Assembly (NCBI GenBank): GCA_961205875.1
Contig: OY540817.1
Location: 19,317,001-19,381,000, forward strand
Direction: 5' to 3'
Source of the DNA: Sialis fuliginosa
Taxonomy: Eukaryota; Arthropoda; Insecta; Megaloptera; Sialidae
Length of the DNA stretch: 64,000 nt
The translations under genes were made by a program, and so were the position numbers. Positions 9,584-22,581 of the stretch are shown in pieces (the first letter of the stretch is position 1; each line of letters begins with the position of its first letter). Under the pieces are notes generated by a model that saw nothing but the letters and a program-made list of their open reading frames with translations, made no database searches and was not told where the DNA came from.

Positions 9584-12423
9584 CTATTGCTTTATTTCTT
9601 CTTTTTCTGATTTCATTTGTTGATTTACCAGTGTCCAATAATGTCCTTTTAATTTTATAAGCGATTTGTGAGTTCCCATCTAAAATAAGAAAAATTTTTT
9701 TTAAACAAATACGAAATCTTTCTATTCTTAAATCCATTATCTGTTTTACCTCTACAATTTTTCCATGATGTAAAACAACAATAAGATCAGCATTTTGGAT
9801 TGTAGATAACCGATGAGCTATGACAAGAACTGTTCTTCCAAATCTAACATTTTCCAAGGCATTCTGAACTATTTTTTCTGATTCTGTGTCGAGCGCACTA
9901 TAAAAATATAATTTATTAAACAAGAATTAATTTTGTAATAAAAATTGACAAACCTAGTGGCTTCATCAAGTATTAGTATTCTTGGATCTTTAAGAATCGC
10001 TCTAGCAATAGCTATTCTTTGTTTCTGACCACCAGATAAGGTGACTCCACGTTCACCGACGACTGTATCGTAACCATTTGGAAATTTACTAATGAAATCA
10101 TCTGCGTTTGCTTGTTTTGCTGCCTTTTCGACCTTTCAAAAATTATATATTAAAAATAAATATCAAAAAGTTAAATTAACACTTACATCAGCATCTTTAG
10201 CTGTCGGTTTACCATATCTAATATTTTCTCTAATCGTTGTCGCAAATAAAACAGGTTCCTGTCCAATAAGTCCCAGGATCCTGCCACGTAACCATTCAGG
10301 ATCAAGATTACGAATATCTCGTCCATCAATAGTAACCCTACCTTTTGTAACATCGTAAAAACGTTCCAACAAATTAACTATCGTTGATTTTCCACTTCCT
10401 GATGTTCCGACAATAGCTACAGTCTTAGCAGCGGGTATCTGAAGACTGAAACCATTCAGTACATTCTAAAAATAAAATATTTATTCAATTGAACCAATTG
10501 GAAAAGTTAAAAACGATAAACTTACATGTTGTCTTGTTGGATATGAAAATGTTACATTTTCAAAAGACACATTACCAAATAGAGAGTGGTGAGGAATTAT
10601 GTAACCACCCTGTAGAGAAATACTTGATTCCATATTGATATACTAAACATGAAAATTTTCATTAACATTTGTATTTGATATAAATATATTTATTCAAACT
10701 TTCAAACCTCAAAAATTCTAGAACCAGCCGCAATTCCTTTAACTAAAGAACCGAATAACAACGATAACTGTGCTAGAGACCTTTGTATAGTTTGTGTTGC
10801 CATCAAGAATGCCATTAAATGTCCTGCAGATAATTGGTCTGTAGATAGTAAATATCCACCCATGTATAATGTGGAAAGAACCATTCTAGAATTAAGATTA
10901 AATTACTTAAAACAGTCCAAGGTTGTGAAAAAATTATACACCATTATAAATTTTTAGAAGGGTTAAGCAAAACTGACATAGTTCAATAAGGAATGTAGAT
11001 AGAGATCTCTGCAATGTAATATTCTTACCCGTTAAGAAACAAATTAGTCCCTGCTTGAAATAAACCTATACCTAAACCTAACTGTTGATTTAAACTGCAA
11101 GTTAACTCTGATTCAACACTATACAAACTTAATTCTTGATCTTCCATCGCAAATGAACGAACTGTTCTGATATTGCTTATAGCCTCTTCAGCAACTGATG
11201 TCGTCTTTTCAGACTAAAAAGAATTTTGATTTTTAGCTGATCACATGCCAAAATATTATTTAAAATATTATTAACCTGAGCTTGAGCTCTCTTTGAAAGT
11301 TTCCTCAATAAAGCACCAAATATTGACCCGATAAAAATTACAGATGGTATGGATAAGAACGTCAAAATCGTCATCTGCGGTGAAATGAAAAATAAAGAAA
11401 ATCCACATCCTATTAGTTGAGCTCCGTTCCTTAAACCCCCTGATATAATTTGTTTAAATGAACTTTTAAAATCTTGTATATCTGATGTCAATCTAAAAAT
11501 ATTTTATCTGTTAAATCTCTAACGATAAAAATGAGTTTAAATTTTTACCTATTGACAAGTTCACCAGTTCTGGTTTTATCAAAAAATGCAATATCTTGTT
11601 TTAAAATAGACGCAAATAAATCTGTTTTCATTTTATGTGCAACTCTTTCTCCGATACCAGATAAAAGATAGATGTAGAAGAAAGTAAACATCGACTGAAA
11701 ATTTTTATTGAGGATGTAAACCAAAATAAATTAAGGTAGATAATATTTAATTTCATGAAAATACGTACTTGAGCTAAGTACATAGTTATTAAGTGTAAAG
11801 CAGGTTTTTTAACTTCATCAATGAAAGCACCACCATGTCCTTTTTCTGTAAAACGAGCTACGACATTTATAACTGTACCCATTATTTGAGGAATTTGAAT
11901 ATTTAAGAACGCTACTGCCAATGCTGCCTATAATAATTACAATATTTCATTAAAAATATTTTATTGTAAATGATACAATTAAACAATACCATAATAGCTG
12001 CAATAAGGTGCCAAATTTGAGGTAACAAGTATGACCACAATTTTTTCCAATCAAATTTGATATTGGTTTCATCAATCCTTTTAAAACCTGAAAGTCGTGT
12101 TTTCACAGCTTCACAATTAACAGAACGTATAAGGCTACATTTTATCACGGCACAGGTTCCTAAACCTAATGATATTTTAATAGGCGAATTTAATCTTAAT
12201 TCATTATGATTTTTACTAAATTTCACTAGTTTTGATTTAAATTCTTTATATATATGAGCACGATATAATGCTAATGAATTTAAATACCCTAATTTTTGTG
12301 TTGTTACGTTCCTGTAAAGTAAATGTCATGTAAATGTTACATTTTGAGGTTATGATTTTTATTTTGCAAAATTTACCTGAAAATTAAAGGTGAACATCGC
12401 GATAATAAATATATTTGAAACAT
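9584..12423 (-). CDS. ABCB8: Mitochondrial ABC transporter, ABCB8 type
   Basis: Half-transporter of the mitochondrial inner membrane; ABCB8 relatives act in mitochondrial iron handling and the ATP-sensitive potassium channel complex (family knowledge). Exons by eye: 12423-12377, 12311-11990, 11927-11769, 11694-11549, 11492-11276, 11213-11039, 10885-10708, 10642-10526, 10465-10187, 10132-9954, 9897-9750 and 9679-9584, about 687 residues. The N-terminus is Arg-bearing and fits a mitochondrial presequence. Next come the membrane domain ([14 protein letters not shown], the [16 protein letters not shown] loop) and then a complete ATPase: Walker [10 protein letters not shown], signature [12 protein letters not shown], Walker B ILILDEAT and H-loop VIAHRLST. 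Wording of the loop and of the WLRG..G.I.QEPVLF segment matches ABCB8 better than ABCB7 or ABCB10. Confidence 0.9.
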
Positions 12424-12715
12424 TTTAACTAATTTTATTTTTTTAAATACTTAACTCGCCATCAAATGAAATATAAACTTAATTTTAATACATAATTCAT
12501 AATACTATTAATAGATAAGATAATGACAGCAACATTTAAAAAACAGGAGTGTACTAAGGTTATTTTTACAATAAATTATGCAGAAATATAATATAATAAT
12601 TTATTAAAGTTAATGAACTTGTTTACATTTGAATTAATATTTATACAAAAATAACGTAACAAATCAATATTCACCCCATTGTAAAATTAATTGATATAAT
12701 TTAATTAAAAACTAT

Positions 12716-15400
12716 TTACGAAGCTAGAACGTCATCTTCAAATGATATCTGCCTTTTGATTTTCAATTTATCATTTTCAATTCTTCTAATTTGAATTGTA
12801 TCTGATTTGACATTAACATTCACGTTATTGTCAATTTGTTTATCTCTAAGCACGTTATGCACCGTTAAATTAGATTTTTTATTTTTAGTCACTTTCTCAT
12901 TTTCATCGCTACTCTTCTTATCATCAATTGCTTTATTTTGACTAGGAGGAACGTAACCCATTGGTTTTGAGTTAGATATTTCTTTTGCTGTGACAAGAGA
13001 GATAATTTCTTCAGCTGTACTGCCTTTTGTAACAGCAAACACGTGTTGAAAGGCTATTCTAGACATACGCTCACTTGTACCTCCAGGGGCTCTCGGTCCA
13101 CCTGAAGTTAAATCAGGCATAAGACGTTTAATAACAGATGCTAGTGTCGCTGCGTAAGACTTGAATTCAGGATGACCTAATCGAATTTGTCGGCTGCGGA
13201 GAGCTTCGGATATTGCCCAAAATAATTTCTATAATTAAAAATAACAACAATTAAATCTCAAAAATTCAAATTCTTATTTTCAATAATTACAATCCATACC
13301 TTTTTATGGTGTTCAGCAAATTCTGTATTATTTGTAACAGGTAGTTCACTGAATCTTCTATTAAGAGCAGAACCACCAGTTCTTGTAGCTACAACATCAC
13401 CATTTGATAAGCTGCGGGCAAATTTACTACGTTGCGGTGACCAACCATCCTCTAAATCAGGTCTCTTCCTTTTCTTGTCTTTAATTGGAGATGCAAAAAG
13501 TGAACGTTTGAATCTGAGAAAATAAAAAGATGTAAAAATTAAATTCATTATATTTTTCAATATTTAAAAACATTACCTGTCTTTATGTTGATTGACATTT
13601 ACAGATGTTTCTGTTTTCTTTGCCGTAGGGCTCTGGAACAGAGCTCTACGTGATACATCCACTCGCGATGTAGAAGCATTTCCATATTTGTTTACAGATG
13701 ATACCGATGGACCAGCCTTTTCATCTAATAACAGTTTACGAGCTGCATGTTTTTTTGTAGAACTACAAGGTGTCTTCACTTTTTTTCTAGGACTTTTGCT
13801 TGCTGATTTTCTAGGTGTTTTTTTCCTAGGGCTCAACCATTTTCTTGGACTTCTACGTAATGGTAAATCAGATAATCGCCTGAAAGTAAAGTGACATATA
13901 CTTTTAATAAACATTTTAAATAGGATAAATAAAACAAATGTTTACCTAGAATCAATCAACAACTGTTTCTTTCCATTCACGACCTGGCGATTTCCTAAAC
14001 TATCTCTACTAAAAACTATCCTACGTCTTGCAAGGTGGCTTAATCTACGCCCAGGTGACTGGGCAGCTGGCATAGGAATTTTCTTTATCAACTGTTTCTT
14101 ACTGGGAGACGTCCAACACGCTATACATGAAGATGCAGTTTCTGCTCCGATATGACGTAAAGCATACCTTTGGTATAAAGTCTCTAATTCTTCGGATACA
14201 TGGGTGTGGTTGTAACTGAATAAAATTAAATGCAGTATTTAAAATTAATGTCAACATTTATATACTTTATCATAAAATACATTTTATATGTTTGTCCTAA
14301 TATAATAATAAATATTTACATAGTTTATCAAAAACTTACTGTAATCCATGATATCTCAAATTTATAATATCAGGCCAAGAGCTCTTTTTGGCATCATCTT
14401 CTTTGCAACTAATTAATAAAGACTTTGTAAATGAATTTGATTCAGGAAGGACAGTATCTTTTTGTATGAAAAGGTTTTTATTTTCAGAAATCTTCTGTAA
14501 AATATCTGTCGCAGACATTTTTATAATTGTAACAGATGGAGGAGGTAAAATCCCACGCAGAGATTCTTGCACACGCCTTAGTAATCGTCTGTCATATCTT
14601 TTACCGCTAATGAACTGAGGTAAAGTCTGTTCAAGTTCTTGCGATTGGGTTTCTGGTAAAGTCGTTAGTGAATCATCTTTAGAACAGATTTCCTCGATCT
14701 GTGTTTCTAAATCATTGTATTCTCCATCTGAAAATACATCAGGAGACATGACAGAACTATCTAAATTAAAAGATATATTTTGAGATACACTTGTATCGCT
14801 GATTTTCGATAAAGATGAATTGTTATCTTGTTTGTTCTGATTCACGAAAGGCACATTTTGTAATGGGTTTTCATCAAAAATACAACTTTGTTTAGTTTCT
14901 TCAATATTGTTACATTTTTGAGGCACTTCATAACATAACTGCTCTGAATCTAACGGTAAAATAATATCTTGATTTAACGTGTTGATACTTTTTAAAGGTG
15001 TAAATTCATTTAACGAAGAATTACCAGAAGAATCTGGTTGACTTGCAGTTGGTGTTTCTGTACCATGATTACTACAATTTATCACAGAATTCAATGAAAA
15101 TATCTGCTCTCCTAAACTTATATTGCTTGCATTTATTGTATCGACATCAGTTGATTCTAACACCACTGATGAGTTGTTATCACAGTTAATTTCTGTAAAT
15201 ATTGAACTTTGACAATCTGTTGTTTGTTTTAACGACCTTTGCAAGTTATTAGTTGAATTGGTGATATCTAAATCAAGTTCTATCGATTTATCATTACTTA
15301 ATAAAGAGGGATTCTTTAGAGATATGTCACTATCACATAAATGTTTATTTCCAATAGTTTTCTCTACTTTTTGAACGGTTTCTTCAAACATATCACTCAT
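12716..15400 (-). CDS. Unrecognised basic nuclear protein rich in SPxK/R sites
   Basis: Five exons (15400-14340, 14215-13946, 13879-13577, 13513-13300, 13228-12716) join in frame to 786 residues. I do not recognise the family with confidence. Visible structure: an acidic Ser/Asn-rich N-terminal third; a segment QTLPQFISGKRYDRRLLRRV; a central basic region with many S-P-x-K/R motifs (SPSKK, SPGRR, SPRKW, SPRKK, SPTAKK, SPIKDKK, SPQRSK) typical of cyclin-dependent kinase sites; and a folded-looking C-terminal part with LFWAISEALRSRQIRLGHPE followed by GGTSERMSRIAFQHVFAV. The tail is charged. A nuclear, cell-cycle-regulated role is inference. It is flanked by ABCB8 (tail to head) and a 0.9 kb AT-rich spacer. 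Confidence 0.8.
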
Positions 15401-16338
15401 TTTATTAAGTAACTGTTAACATTTAATATTATTTTTAATATACGTGTGTTTTTAATTATTTTTGTTAATCTTGCATTTGGTACTTCACGTACATTAAGTT
15501 TTTATGTTTATTTCGGCGTAAAAAAAATAACTCGGTACTTATTTTTTTAAATAAATAATGTCGCTATAAATTAACAAACACTAATTCGAAAACTAAACTC
15601 GTATATAAAGAAAATATAGAAGAAAATTATAAATGTATATTACAATTCATCGACCTCCCCGAATTGGTATTCAACTGTCACTACACACATATGTTTAAAA
15701 AAAAGTAGTACGTCAAATATTTTATTTACCGATATTACCGATTTTGAAAAAACGCGCGTGTACTTACAATTAAAAAAGTATAATAAATATTGTACATATT
15801 TACAATATTTTATAAAAAATATTAACAACCTGCCCACGTTGTATTCGATTTTATGATCATTTTTATAATTTATTTATAAAATCTAATCATGTTAATTTGG
15901 AACATTTTTAAAAAAAGTTTAACGCCCTTCTCCCTCCTGCAGAGGTTAAATTTTGAAAAATCCCTTCTTAATTAATGTATACTTACGTCATAAAAAGAAG
16001 ATATCTTTAAAATTAGAGCCAGCTATTCAACTTATTTATCTTTTTTTTTTATATATACATATTTAGATTAATATTCTGATTATTCTGAAAATATAAATGA
16101 TATAACTAAACACACAATTTTATTCTATTATTCTTTATTAATTAATTACACATGTTTATACATATTTAATATATCTATAAATTAAAATACATATACAATA
16201 CACTTTTCAAATACGAATTATATTTAGTACATTTTTAAATATAATTATACAAATAAAACATATTACTATGTGATGTTATAATATACAAAGATATTATTAT
16301 GTCACTATATAAAAAATTAAATATAAAAACCCAACACT
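15401..16338. other. AT-rich spacer
   Basis: No coding exon with splice or homology support. It contains the upstream region of the 12716-15400 gene and, near 16110-16140, minus-strand AATAAA-like sequence that could end the longer kenny/NEMO transcript. Confidence 0.5.
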
Positions 16339-16440
16339 CTATGGTAGCATATCCAAATCGAGGCATCTCTCAACATGGTTAAGAACTGCTTGGTAAGAGA
16401 AAAATGCAAAGTTACACCGCGGGCATTCGTATCTCTCCGT
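16339..16440 (-). CDS. key: Distal alternative terminal exon with zinc finger
   Basis: The acceptor TTATTTCAG precedes an exon in the same phase (0) as the preceding donor at 17405. It encodes YECPRC, then a spacer, then NHVERC and a TAG stop at 16339-16341. This is a second complete NEMO-type C2HC finger, used instead of the proximal exon if that exon is skipped. Confidence 0.75.
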   Translation of the reverse strand, partial: TERYECPRCNFAFFSYQAVLNHVERCLDLDMLP

Positions 16441-19400
16441 CTGAAATAAATAAATAAATTCAAAAAAAGAACTAAAGTGAATATCAACAAAAAATGAGTA
16501 AAAAAAAAAAATTAGTAAACTTTAATAAGGTTTTAGTGTTTATTTTAAAACAGCCATGCCTGGTATCAAAAATAAATTTACTTGCAAGTACATGCAAAAC
16601 AAAGCAAAATCAATTTGATCTGTGTATAAACGAACTAAATTACTAAAAACATATTTTGAAACAATTATGTTTAACACGTGGACACACAATGGGAATGTGA
16701 TTTTACCACTGGGCCGCTCAGGGTAGATTTAACAAACAGAATGGCCTGGGTCTGTGGATATGAGGTTAGGAACACACAATAGATAACTGCTTAAAACTAT
16801 TTATAGGTTCTTGTTTGTGGCAAGATTTTGATTTGTTTTTGTATGTCAACAAATTCTTTATAACTCCAGGCATAAAACAATTTATTTATTTATTATATAC
16901 TTTTTAACTGTTAATAAACCAACGTAACCAAAAACAGACAGATGTTAGTAACAAAGAATAAAATGATAGTACCGAAAAACTAAGTAAGACATTGATCAAT
17001 GTGGTCTTCCAAAAATCTCACAGATCGAAAATCTTGATCACAAATCGGGCATTTGAAAAAAGAACGCGGTGGCGATGGCTGAAAATTGGTATATTATAAT
17101 TTTTGTTTACTGTCAGGCATGCGTTTCTTATGAATAAACTAGAACCCTACAAATCGGAAAATTTAAAGCTTCAAAGTATTAATATAATTTTTTCGAAAAG
17201 TCTGGGCCAAAATTTGCCTTAATCTCCCCCTGAATCTAATAAACGTTTATTCTTTGGTAACATAAATAAATTATGATTCAATTTTTAATGTTTGCAAAAA
17301 ACATTTTCACCTTCGAAATTAAATATAATTTTGAAATTTTGTAGGGTGCTGTTGTAAACTTGTAACGGTATCAAATGACAGATTAAAATTATTATTTTAC
17401 TTACTGATGATTGCTGTCGAGGTGGCGAAGTTTGAACTCTATTGGCACCTGGCGCCGTTGCCACTTCTAACAAAGGATTACTTTTGCTTTTCTCCAACTC
17501 CTCTAACAGCTGTTGGTTCCGCCGCTGTAATAAACGTAAATCTTCTGCTAACCTATCTTTTTCCATTTGAACGCTTTGACGACTTTGCCTTTCTGCATTG
17601 AAGTCAGACTGATATAATTCAATCTAAAAAAATAAATATCATCTTGAATATTTTAACCTCTTCCGGTTTTTTCATAAATTTAAATAATTTTCCAACCTAT
17701 TTTTTTTAAATCTATACACTATAAAAAATAATACCCAAATAGTCTCACCTGAGCTGTCAGAATGCTGATAGACTCATTATCAATTTTTAGTTTAGCCACT
17801 GCTTCATTTAGTTTTGCAATTTCATGCATTTTCTGTTCAATATCTTCATCTTTAGCGTTAATAACAGTGTGCAAATTTTGAATCCTGCTGTTCAGTTTTG
17901 ATATTTCCACAATGTGCTCAGCATTTAGTGAATTCTCCTTTTTCAATGTGGCAACTTCATTTTTGGAGAGGATGGCTTCGTTTTTAGCCACCGCTAAAGC
18001 AGTTACAGTTGAGTCCAAGTCCTTTTGAATAGTTTCTAAGTTTTGAGTTATGTGTTGATAATCTTTGAATATTTTTTGGAAATGGTTTTGGGCTTGAATA
18101 AACACATCCCTGAAATATTATTATTTGTAAAACTAGATATAAAAAAAACAAATATTTTTTCTTAACTTAAATGCAATAGATCTTGTGATATTAGGTGACA
18201 AATAAACAAACAAAGATAAGTATCAATTAACGGTACTTACACATCTTCCTGATCTCCTGCAAATTCATCACTGAGTCTGTCTCGTAGGTTAAGTAATTCA
18301 AATTGTGGAGCACCTTTTGATAACATGACAATAGCCAATTCAAACGAATTATGCAAAATTGCATGTCTGAAAAAAACATACATAAATATTAGTTGGGTTA
18401 GAGAAATTCCACAATATTTATTACACTTACCGATTTTTCTGTTTGTCAAAAAACGCTGCCAACTTTTTAATATGTGTGTTATAGAACTCTGCATTGTGCT
18501 TCAATAAACTATTTGTATCAGTGCTTTCTTCAATATCAAGCGATGCTGATTTCAGACTCTGAAATATATTAGATTGTCAGTAGTTTAATTGATTAATTAA
18601 AAACAAAAACTAACCTCCTTCCTTTGTTTCTGCTGAGTGAGCTGGACTTGAGTAGCTCTCAACTGTTCCCTTATTATGGACATATCAGACTTAGCCTCAT
18701 CTAACGCCAATTGATGAGCTATGGCCTCTTCCCTTCGACTGCGCTCAACCAAAGCTAGCTGTTTTGTTAACTGATCAACCAATTCATCTAGCTGCGCCTC
18801 CATTGTACGATCAACTTTAACAAAACTGGTATCATTTGACTTGGTCCCGTCTTTGTTACCTACTGTTTTGTTAGCTTCTTCAAGCATGCTTTCGAGTACT
18901 TCGATCCTTTTCCGTAAAGCCCCGTTTTCAGCTTCTACTTCAGCAACGTGAGTACTGGATTTTGCTTTTTTTAGTGCATTGTTTTCTGCTTTTAACTGTT
19001 CAAAACATCATTTATGAAATATTACTACAAAATTTTAAAGAAAAGTGTTCATGAGAGTATTCTAGTCTAGACATTCTGTATTAATCATTCAAATTAAAAA
19101 AGAAGAAAAAATATATAGATATAAATAAATAATAATATTTTTTCCATAGAATACAGATATTTTTTTCAAACTTTTAGACTAGAATACAATTTTAAATTTA
19201 AACTCACTGTTGCGATAAGTTTTTTTGTTTCTTCAAATTTTTGTTTGTGTGATGTTTGAACCTCCATTACTTTTTCCTGCCATGTTGATAATGTTGTAAA
19301 CTGTTGTTTCATTGCTAAATTATTCTGATGCACAGTTTCTGAAAGAAACGTTACAATTCAAGAGCCTAAAAAAATTTTTAAAATAAAATAAAAACATACC

Positions 19401-19846
19401 TTTAAGACGTATATTCTCTTGTAGTAAATCATTCAACTTCTTTTGTATTTCTTCAGGGCTCAATGAGCCTGCCAAAAACGAAGATGCCATATCTGATTTT
19501 CCTGATGAAATCTATAAGGAATTTAACAAACTTTATAAATGTATTATTTAATTTAAAATTTATTACATACCATTGATAAAGAAGGCATTTGTGGTACCGA
19601 TGTAAAACTAGAAGATCCCATATCTGAGCTAGTGGCTTTTTTTGAAATGCTTTTATTTAAATATGAATTTACACCGGTTATCACTGAATTATTGGAAACA
19701 GGTTCTACATTGTTATGATGATCATTTGACGTACCATTTTTTTCTGGAAGAAGAGATCGACTTAATACTACAAATGAATCTTCGTCATCCTGATCTAGCG
19801 ACTGCTGCCCATTGGGTAGTCTGGTGATAGGCTCTCTAAAGCTCAT
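16339..19846 (-). CDS. key: NEMO/optineurin-family ubiquitin-binding adaptor (kenny-like)
   Basis: Scaffold of the IKK complex or a ubiquitin-binding autophagy adaptor; insects have one such gene, kenny, in the IMD immune pathway (family knowledge). Exons: 19846-19571, 19511-19400, 19338-19208, 18995-18615, 18558-18431, 18366-18241, 18109-17749, 17623-17405, then alternative ends 17078-16980 or 16440-16339. The constitutive part is 578 residues. Residues 22-28 (EDSFVVL) read as an acidic LC3-interacting motif. Long coiled coils follow. The UBAN motif runs LTAQ plus IELYQSDFNAERQ at about residues 502-518. Each terminal exon encodes one CxxC...HxxxC zinc finger typical of NEMO and optineurin, giving 610 or 611 residues. 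Adenosine kinase lies divergently upstream. Confidence 0.9.
16441..16979. other. Sequence between the two alternative terminal exons
   Basis: Intron for the distal isoform, or 3' UTR plus intergenic sequence for the proximal one. Contains A-tracts and clustered minus-strand AATAAA near 16880. No other coding sequence seen. Confidence 0.5.
16980..17078 (-). CDS. key: Proximal alternative terminal exon with zinc finger
   Basis: The acceptor AATTTTCAG precedes an exon encoding FKCPICDQDF, then DHIDQC and its own stop (16980-16982). Minus-strand AATAAA repeats at about 16880-16895 could serve polyadenylation. Joined directly to the exon ending at 17405, it gives a complete 610-residue protein. 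Confidence 0.78.
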   Translation of the reverse strand, partial: PSPPRSFFKCPICDQDFRSVRFLEDHIDQCLT

Positions 19847-20608
19847 GATGATGTCTGCAATGAATAGACAATAATAAATAAATGATAGATGCTGTCCATA
19901 TTGTGAGGTAATTTATTGTTTAATAATATGATTCATCTCAAATATTGTTCAATCAATGTTCAAGGCCCTTTTCATATTTTGTTACAAAATAGTCTAATTA
20001 TATTTATTCTACTTATTAGTTTATCAAAATACTAATATTTATAAAACTTCATTTTAAATAATAACCTCAAATATTTTTTTACAACGCAATAAAAGAAATG
20101 ACGATTAATTTTAAATAATATGCCCGTAATACAGTATTTATTCACATTCGAATTTAATTCAGTAAAATTAAAGCTATATAAATGATCCTACCTTAGTAGC
20201 CAGTATTTTTAGACAAAAGAATTTATTGGACATTGACATCCGCCATACATATAGGTACGTCAAAAAACTCAAAACTTAATTACCAAATTCCGGATTCTTC
20301 TAAAATGATGATATATTTATTTTAATTTCAGTTGATTTATTTATATTAATGCTTTACAAATATATTCGTATCGTTTCATATACATATAACAATTAATGAA
20401 AAGTAAGAAAACAGCATTTGATAATAAATAAAACTCATAAAACATTTTTATGAATAATGGAGTGATCTGCAGGTTAAGAAAATAAATGTAAATATCATAA
20501 ATGTGTATTATTATATTAATAGAACGCGTGTGATAAGAAATGCATAAAATTATCTTTAATGAAAGTTGTTCAATAATAAAAAGTTTGTTTTACAATTAAA
20601 TACATATA
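19847..20608. promoter_or_regulatory. Divergent upstream region of kenny-like gene and adenosine kinase
   Basis: AT-rich spacer of about 760 bases between two start codons pointing apart. It probably holds both promoters and 5' UTR sequence. No coding exon seen. Confidence 0.4.
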
Positions 20609-21971
20609 ATGGCTAATTTAAATTTGGAACCTATGCTCATAGCAGCTTTTGGAAATCCACTGTTGGATTTTAGCGTAATTATTGATGATAATAGTATTTT
20701 TGAAAAATATAATATTAAAATAGATGATCAAGCAGAAATACCCAAAGAATCAATATCATTAATTTTTGAGGAATTATCACAAAAGTAAGTCGACGTAATA
20801 GTATTTTCTATGATTAAAATATCAATTATTCGGAAAAAAATTTCAGCAACAATTAACAGTAATATCTATACTAATTTTATATATTTATGTTTATGTAATA
20901 TTAATATAATGTAAAAGAATAATGATTATATTATTCAATTTCAGATATGAAATTGATTGTAATGCAGGGGGCTGTGCTCAAAATACAAGTCAAATTCTTC
21001 AATGGTTATTAAAAAAACCTGGACTTGTATTATTTTTTGGTGGTATAGGAAATGATAAAAATGGGGAAAAAATAAAATTGATACTAGAAAAAGCCAATGT
21101 CAAAACAAGGTTACTTATACTATTACACAATTATGTATAATAACTAACAAAACTTAAATAAAGCTATTAATTTTAGATACGCCGTTCATGCAACAAAACC
21201 AACTGGAATTTGTGTAGCTATTATATATTCTATAACGAGAACTTTACTAGCTAATATCGGAGCTGCTCAAATATATAATGTATCAGATTTGCAACCACAT
21301 TTATCTGATTTAGATAAAGTTAAACTTTTATATATAGAAAGTTTTTTCCTCACTGGAAGAATACAAACCGTTGAATTCTTATTAAATTTTGCACGGAAAA
21401 ATAATAAAACATTTATATTTAATTTAAGCGGTATGTTTAAAATAATTGTAACAATCACTAAAGAGTTTTTTATTATTCATTTTTTTTAGGCGTTTATTTA
21501 ATTGAAGAAGATCCAAAAAACGTTTCGAAATATGCAATAAATTGTGATATTTTATTTGGAAATGTCTGTGAATACAAGGCACTAGCAAAACATTTTAATC
21601 TTGATAAAAACACTAGTTCAGAAGACATCGGAATCTACTTAAACCGTTCATACAATAATCCAGATGAAAAACGGATATTCAGTCAACTTAAAAAAGTCGT
21701 CGTTATGACTGATGGCTCTAAAAAAGTAACATGTACGTATGGAGATGCCGTTTTTTGTGATATAAACGTACCTGAATTAAAAGATAGCAAAATTAAAGAT
21801 ACTACAGGAGCAGGTGATTCATTTCTAGCAGGTTTTCTTGCCGGGTTGTTGTTAAATAAATCCGTTCCTATTGCCCTTAAATGGGGTTGTTGGACAGCAA
21901 GACAAATAATTCAACAAGTTGGATGTTCTCCACCAAAATACGAACCTGATGAAATTTATAAATTACAATAA
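20609..21971 (+). CDS. AdenoK: Adenosine kinase (PfkB family)
   Basis: Phosphorylates adenosine to AMP, supporting purine salvage and removal of the adenosine made by the methylation cycle. Exons 20609-20784, 20945-21109, 21177-21430 and 21490-21971 join in phase to 358 residues, the usual length. Features: AFGNPLLDF at the N-terminus, the sugar-binding GG.AQNTSQ...W segment (NAGGCAQNTSQILQW), GGIGNDKNGEK, and the C-terminal catalytic anion-hole motif DTTGAGDSFLAGFLAGLL. The catalytic Asp lies in TTGAGD. Introns are 60-160 bases. A plus-strand AATAAA lies at 22109-22114. Identity is secure. Confidence 0.95.
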
Positions 21972-22108
21972 ATAATGTGTAGTACTTATATCTATAGTTT
22001 AAATAATTATACAATTGTTATGTGTGTAAAAAAATGTTAGTACCTGTGTAAAAATGTATTTATTAAAAATATTAATAGTTAAAAAGTTTTTTATTTTCCT
22101 TTAACTGA

Positions 22109-22114
22109 AATAAA
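22109..22114 (+). terminator. Polyadenylation signal, adenosine kinase
   Basis: AATAAA about 140 bases after the stop codon, the best-placed canonical signal. Confidence 0.5.
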
Positions 22115-22117
22115 CAC

Positions 22118-22160
22118 GCGGGGGGGGCAAATTTGCAGAAACCTATGGTACGCCACTGAC
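22118..22160. repeat. Probable transposon-end remnant
   Basis: A run of eight G followed by a stretch whose reverse complement reads CAGTGGCGTACCATAGG, resembling the conserved ends of several DNA-transposon families. It abuts the adenosine kinase polyadenylation site. No partner end was found, so it is a fragment or a chance match. Confidence 0.35.
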
Positions 22161-22581
22161 CTAAATGATAAGAATTAAAATGAAAATGACGTAAATATAC
22201 CTTGTAAATTTTATTTTAATAAGTATACATTAATAACAACATGAACAGCGCACAAAAAATGCATAAAAGAAATATTATTGCTACAAAAATGCAAAATAAA
22301 ATATGTTTCACTCAAATTCATTGTACATACATTTTCCACTATCTACAAACTGTAAAAGAAACAAATAAATCCACTATACTAATTTATCGTTACATGAGAA
22401 ATCAAATAAAATATATCTATAACAATTCGTACATTTCACCCTTTTAATTTATAATTGGCAGTTAATTGATAAGCACGAGATTTATATGGAAAAGAGAATC
22501 AAACTAGGAGATATGATCCATTCGTAGTTATATTTGGCACGGATATATTTATATTATTATTTATTGATATATCAGTTGATT

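Noticed and set aside
13592-13894. 100-codon plus-strand ORF
   Set aside because: Antisense to the SPxK-rich exon of the 12716-15400 gene.
22241-22447. 68-codon plus-strand ORF
   Set aside because: Low-complexity AT-rich translation in the spacer, with no homology or splice context.
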